Source: Legionella donaldsonii (GTDB lineage Bacteria; Pseudomonadota; Gammaproteobacteria; Legionellales; Legionellaceae). Taken from it: DNA of 64,000 nt. The notes beneath the pieces were generated by a model, which saw nothing but the letters and a program-made list of their open reading frames with translations, did not search any database and was not told where the DNA came from. Below, piece by piece: positions 62,494-64,000 of the stretch (the first letter of the stretch is position 1; each line of letters starts with the position of its first letter). The DNA lies in the NCBI RefSeq assembly GCF_900452385.1, contig NZ_UGOA01000002.1, forward strand, positions 1-64,000. The letters are read 5' to 3'. A program made the translations under genes and the position numbers.

Positions 62494-64000
62494 CAAAGCC
62501 GCTCACCTTAACCACTTTTTTTGTTGCAGGCCTTGATTGCCCGTCTGAAGAGCAATTAATCAGGAGGCAATTAGAGGCAGTTCCTGAAGTGGAGCAGTTG
62601 GACTTTAATTTCATTGCTGAAGAGGTGACCATACACCATCGTCTTCCTGCTATTGATGTGTTGCAAAAACAAATCGAAGCATTAGGCATGAGTGTGCGCA
62701 CCCAGGGCAGTACCTCTTCGGCAACAGAAGAGAAGAGGCGAGTGGATTCCTCATGGCCATTTATTGCTTTGGCAGGTTTTTTAGCTCTTGGTTCTGAATT
62801 AACTGCTTATTTTTTTGCAAAAGAGCAATCAATCTGGGTTATTCTTCCTGCGGTGCTTGCCATTATCTTAAGCGGCCCACCTACTCTTAAAAAGGGTTTG
62901 CTTGCGTTGCGTACCAAAGCCATGAACATTAATAGTTTAATGTTGATTGCCATCACAGGGGCACTGTTTATAGGGGCCTGGCCGGAAGCCGCAATGGTTA
63001 CCGTTTTATTTGCTCTTGCTGAGCGCATTGAGCGGTATTCTCTGGATAAGGCACGCTTGGCCATCCGCAGTCTCATGCAGATTGCGCCTGAGGTGGCTCA
63101 GATTAAGATGGATAATGGTCAATGGCAGACTTTGCCTGTAGAAGAGGTTGCCGTTGGTGCAGTGTTTAAAGTAAAACCTGGTGAGCGTATCCCACTTGAT
63201 GGGGTATTGATATCGGGACAAAGCACGGTGAATCAAGCACCGATTACAGGCGAGTCCATGCCGGTAAGCAAGTATGTAGGTGATGGGGTGTTTGCGGGAA
63301 CTTTAAATGAGCACGGCACTTTTGAAGTTAGGGTCAGTAAGGCATCGGGTGATACGTTGCTTGCTAAGATTGGAAAAGCCATTGAGCAGGCACAAAGTGA
63401 ACGCGCTCCAACGCAGCGCTTTGTTGATGAGTTTGCAAAATATTACACCCCTATTATGGTGTTGATAGCAATTTTAATCGCACTTATTCCTCCTTTGGCG
63501 TTTGGCTACCCTTTTTATGATTGGATTTATAAAGCCTTAACGTTATTAGTTATTGCTTGTCCCTGTGCTTTGGTTATCTCCACGCCGGTGACGGTAGTCA
63601 GCGGATTGGCTTCAGCAGCACAGCACGGTCTTCTTATCAAAGGAGGCAGCTATTTAGAAATGGGACATCAGCTCAAATTAATTGCTCTGGACAAAACGGG
63701 CACTTTAACCGAAGGAAAACCCGTAGTGACTGATTTTATTGCCTACGATAAAAAACAACCTGAAGCGTATTTATTACTACTTGCTGCAAGCCTTGATAGT
63801 CATTCGGAACATCCTGTTGCCCATGCTTTGGTGGAGTACTGGCGGCAAAATCAGCCCAATGAGTCCTTGCTCGAAGTAGCGCAATTTTCAGCACTCCCTG
63901 GCCGAGGGGTGCAAGGCGCTATTGGTCAAGAACGGTTTTATGTGGGGAATCATCAATTGGCAGAAGATAATAAGGTATGCTCTCTTGCTGTAGAACAAGA
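62490..64000 (+). CDS. zntA: P1B-type Zn/Cd/Pb-translocating ATPase (3' end beyond window)
   Basis: About 503 residues visible from the ATG at 62490. A heavy-metal-associated-like N-terminus (GLDCPSEEQLIRRQL, single Cys) is followed by TM segments, the actuator motif TGES in APITGESMPV, the metal-binding CPC in LVIACPCALVISTPV (about 357), and phosphorylation motif DKTGTLTEGKP (about 401). CPC plus the cotranscribed SmtB-type sensor points to Zn/Cd/Pb export across the inner membrane. The ATP-binding domain continues past the window. Confidence 0.9.
   Translation, partial: MTKPLTLTTFFVAGLDCPSEEQLIRRQLEAVPEVEQLDFNFIAEEVTIHHRLPAIDVLQKQIEALGMSVRTQGSTSSATEEKRRVDSSWPFIALAGFLALGSELTAYFFAKEQSIWVILPAVLAIILSGPPTLKKGLLALRTKAMNINSLMLIAITGALFIGAWPEAAMVTVLFALAERIERYSLDKARLAIRSLMQIAPEVAQIKMDNGQWQTLPVEEVAVGAVFKVKPGERIPLDGVLISGQSTVNQAPITGESMPVSKYVGDGVFAGTLNEHGTFEVRVSKASGDTLLAKIGKAIEQAQSERAPTQRFVDEFAKYYTPIMVLIAILIALIPPLAFGYPFYDWIYKALTLLVIACPCALVISTPVTVVSGLASAAQHGLLIKGGSYLEMGHQLKLIALDKTGTLTEGKPVVTDFIAYDKKQPEAYLLLLAASLDSHSEHPVAHALVEYWRQNQPNESLLEVAQFSALPGRGVQGAIGQERFYVGNHQLAEDNKVCSLAVEQ

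Overview
The window is AT-rich and looks like part of a large conjugative plasmid (or plasmid-derived mobile region) of a gammaproteobacterium, most likely Legionella or a close relative. The pointers are an F-like traM/traI/traD transfer block, a parA-parB-rep iteron replicon, a HelC/HelB/HelA-type metal efflux operon, and an ankyrin protein of the kind Legionella secretes. This assignment rests on recalled family similarity; no database search was run. No rRNA, tRNA or CRISPR array was seen. Layout: 1-904 is the 5' part of a group II intron on the minus strand with the start of its reverse transcriptase. 901-1200 is a probable F-type oriT (nic core, inverted repeat, phased TGCATC boxes) followed by traM-like 1210-1542. 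1547-9248 holds the relaxase/helicase traI, whose C-terminal Toprim part is frameshifted, and the coupling protein traD, whose first codons were lost at a recombination scar near 9283. No mating-pair-formation genes are present here. 9237-11404 is a small insert with an S24-like fragment, a queuosine-precursor-type transporter and a methyltransferase. 11440-16313 is the replication and partition region: iterons, rep, parB, parA, a second iteron array, a second ParB and DnaA boxes. 16392-17909 is a DUF4062/ATPase-domain protein. 18243-35806 begins with a tyrosine recombinase and recX and continues as a dense, mostly plus-strand array of GNAT acetyltransferases, APH-type kinases, cupins, a methyltransferase, an LD-carboxypeptidase and a small tRNA-quality-control operon with its own regulator. 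Several genes in it are fusions and several are decayed. 36101-37828 is an IS1634-type transposase. 38014-45661 is an adaptive or virulence-like block: nucleotidyltransferase, sensor kinase, a putative caspase-fold/ankyrin protein, an OmpR-type regulator, an ATP-grasp ligase and a Zn-ribbon acidic protein. The last three non-regulatory genes share an identical promoter architecture (TACA-N7-TACA box, 20 bp, -10), which defines a candidate regulon of the local two-component system. 46094-50762 is a Tn7/Tn5053-like transposon (tyrosine recombinase, AAA ATPase, frameshifted DDE transposase, resolvase, cation efflux cargo). 50942-53476 carries an arsenic operon (acr3, arsC, arsI, arsR) between related terminal repeats and looks like a non-autonomous sister element. 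53950-55140 holds an IS6-family remnant and two broken exported-protein genes. 55192-64000 carries an amino-acid-binding protein, a helCBA-type metal efflux operon, an SmtB/CzrA-type sensor with a perfect palindromic operator, a zinc-ribbon protein and a truncated Zn/Cd-type P1B ATPase that runs off the end. Taken together this is a mosaic accessory replicon: transfer and maintenance functions on the left, a detoxification/modification enzyme array in the middle, a regulated host-interaction-like block, and metal/metalloid resistance on nested transposons on the right.
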